Source of the DNA: Nymphaea colorata
Lineage: Eukaryota; Streptophyta; Magnoliopsida; Nymphaeales; Nymphaeaceae
NCBI RefSeq assembly: GCF_008831285.2
Contig: NC_045141.1
Span: 3,861,224-3,925,223 of the forward strand
Reading direction: 5' to 3'
DNA: 64,000 nt
In this document: positions 63,483-64,000 of the stretch, one piece after another
How positions within the stretch are numbered: position 1 is the first letter of the stretch
Layout: each line of letters opens with the position of its first letter
The notes under the pieces: model-generated
Seen by the model: only the letters and a program-made list of their open reading frames with translations
What the model was told of the DNA's origin: nothing
Databases searched by the model: none
Program-made: the position numbers and the translations under genes

Positions 63483-63526
63483 TTTACCCCATCGACACAC
63501 TCAGACCCTGCACACATGTGACATAG

Positions 63527-63881
63527 TTGTTGAGCTAGTCCCAACCACAGGACTTCAAGCTGTGCGGCTAGCCAATTAATAGCTCCAGACACCATTTAAT
63601 GGCTGACATAGAAAACAGAAAAAGCAAAAAATAAAGAAACAGTACAGAAAAAGGAATCAACAAAGAAAAACAATGGTACACCTATAGATACAAATTAGCT
63701 AACATGCATATATACGATAAAATGTACATCTGTGTACACAAAACCTTCATATAACATCATAATAATTATTGAATACATGCAGTGAATTACTCCTTATTAA
63801 ACAGTGAATGACAGACATATAAGCACTTAAGAGGCTTGAAAGTTGAAAGTTTAAGAAACTAAATAAATTTCAATTACACAT
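63527..63881. other. Anonymous AT-rich sequence
   Basis: No coding region or repeat family is recognised between the hAT-like element and the LTR at the window edge. Confidence 0.4.
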
Positions 63882-64000
63882 TGTTGAAACACGAAATAGA
63901 GGGAGACAAGAAAAGATGAACACGATGTAACGTGGAAAAAACCCCAACAAGAGGAAAAAAACCACGGATGAGGAGGAACTGGCACCCACTAGCCACCAGA
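63882..64000 (-). repeat. End of a D-type copia LTR running off the window
   Basis: Read on the minus strand, this resembles the last half of the element D LTR (CGTGGTTTTTTTCC, TTTTTTCCACGTTACAT) and ends CGTGTTTCAACA. No primer site follows on the minus strand, so it is the outer end of a 3' LTR or a solo LTR. The rest lies beyond the window. Confidence 0.7.

Larger units (their letters stand above)
63016..63526. mobile_element. Second copy of the CTAAGTCAC non-autonomous hAT-like family
   Basis: The left end is CTAAGTCACATGGGTG and the right end in reverse complement is CTATGTCACATGTGTG (14 of 16 identical). The ends resemble those of the element at 12475-13342. The flanking 8-mers CTGTGGAG (63008-63015) and TTGTTGAG (63527-63534) match at 6 of 8, consistent with an aged 8-bp duplication. 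The 511-bp interior has microsatellites and no transposase. Confidence 0.75.

Overview
This is nuclear DNA of a flowering plant. The signs are a DYW-class pentatricopeptide (PPR) gene, a spliced type III J-protein gene with GT-AG introns, a Dicer-like 4 (DCL4) remnant, plant Ty1/copia elements with initiator-tRNA-Met primer sites, an L1-type LINE, hAT and CACTA debris and an endogenous caulimovirid fragment. The DNA is AT-rich and most of it is transposon-derived. I cannot name the species.

Layout. 1-5.7 kb: decayed Ty3/gypsy and Ty1/copia remnants, both on the minus strand. 5.88-8.02 kb: an intact, intronless, minus-strand PPR-DYW gene of 712 residues, predicted to act in organellar RNA editing. 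8.35-22.46 kb: a tandem array of one copia family with three LTRs (LTR-internal-LTR-internal-LTR-leader). Its first unit carries an 868-bp non-autonomous hAT-like insertion with an exact 8-bp target duplication. 22.5-25.7 kb: repeat-rich intergenic DNA.

25.69-45.40 kb: a plus-strand gene that I assembled from seven exons. It encodes a 233-residue membrane-anchored J-protein with a C-terminal J domain (HPD at 199-201). Only 702 bp of 19.7 kb is coding. Intron 2 (10.1 kb) holds a chimeric copia element and a caulimovirid reverse-transcriptase fragment. Intron 5 (4.7 kb) holds a hAT transposase fragment, two tandem duplications and microsatellites.

45.4-64 kb: an L1 LINE fragment (minus), CACTA and hAT-like debris, then a clear nest. 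Copia element C (49,115-54,543) sits inside the integrase region of older copia element D (48.7-57.44 kb), with a near-perfect 5-bp target duplication. Copia element E (58,057 to about 60,437) then stops abruptly inside integrase, where it meets a minus-strand, frameshifted DCL4 fragment (60,440-61,762). A second member of the hAT-like family (63,016-63,526) and the end of a D-type LTR (63,882 to the edge) close the window.

Only the PPR gene and the J-protein gene look functional. They are independent single-copy genes in repeat-dense surroundings. I found no previously unknown multi-gene system. The most informative items are the DCL4/copia breakpoint, the tandem three-LTR array with its unexplained 1.3-1.5 kb cargo-like segment, the two-copy TIR family, and the J-protein gene stretched by insertions.
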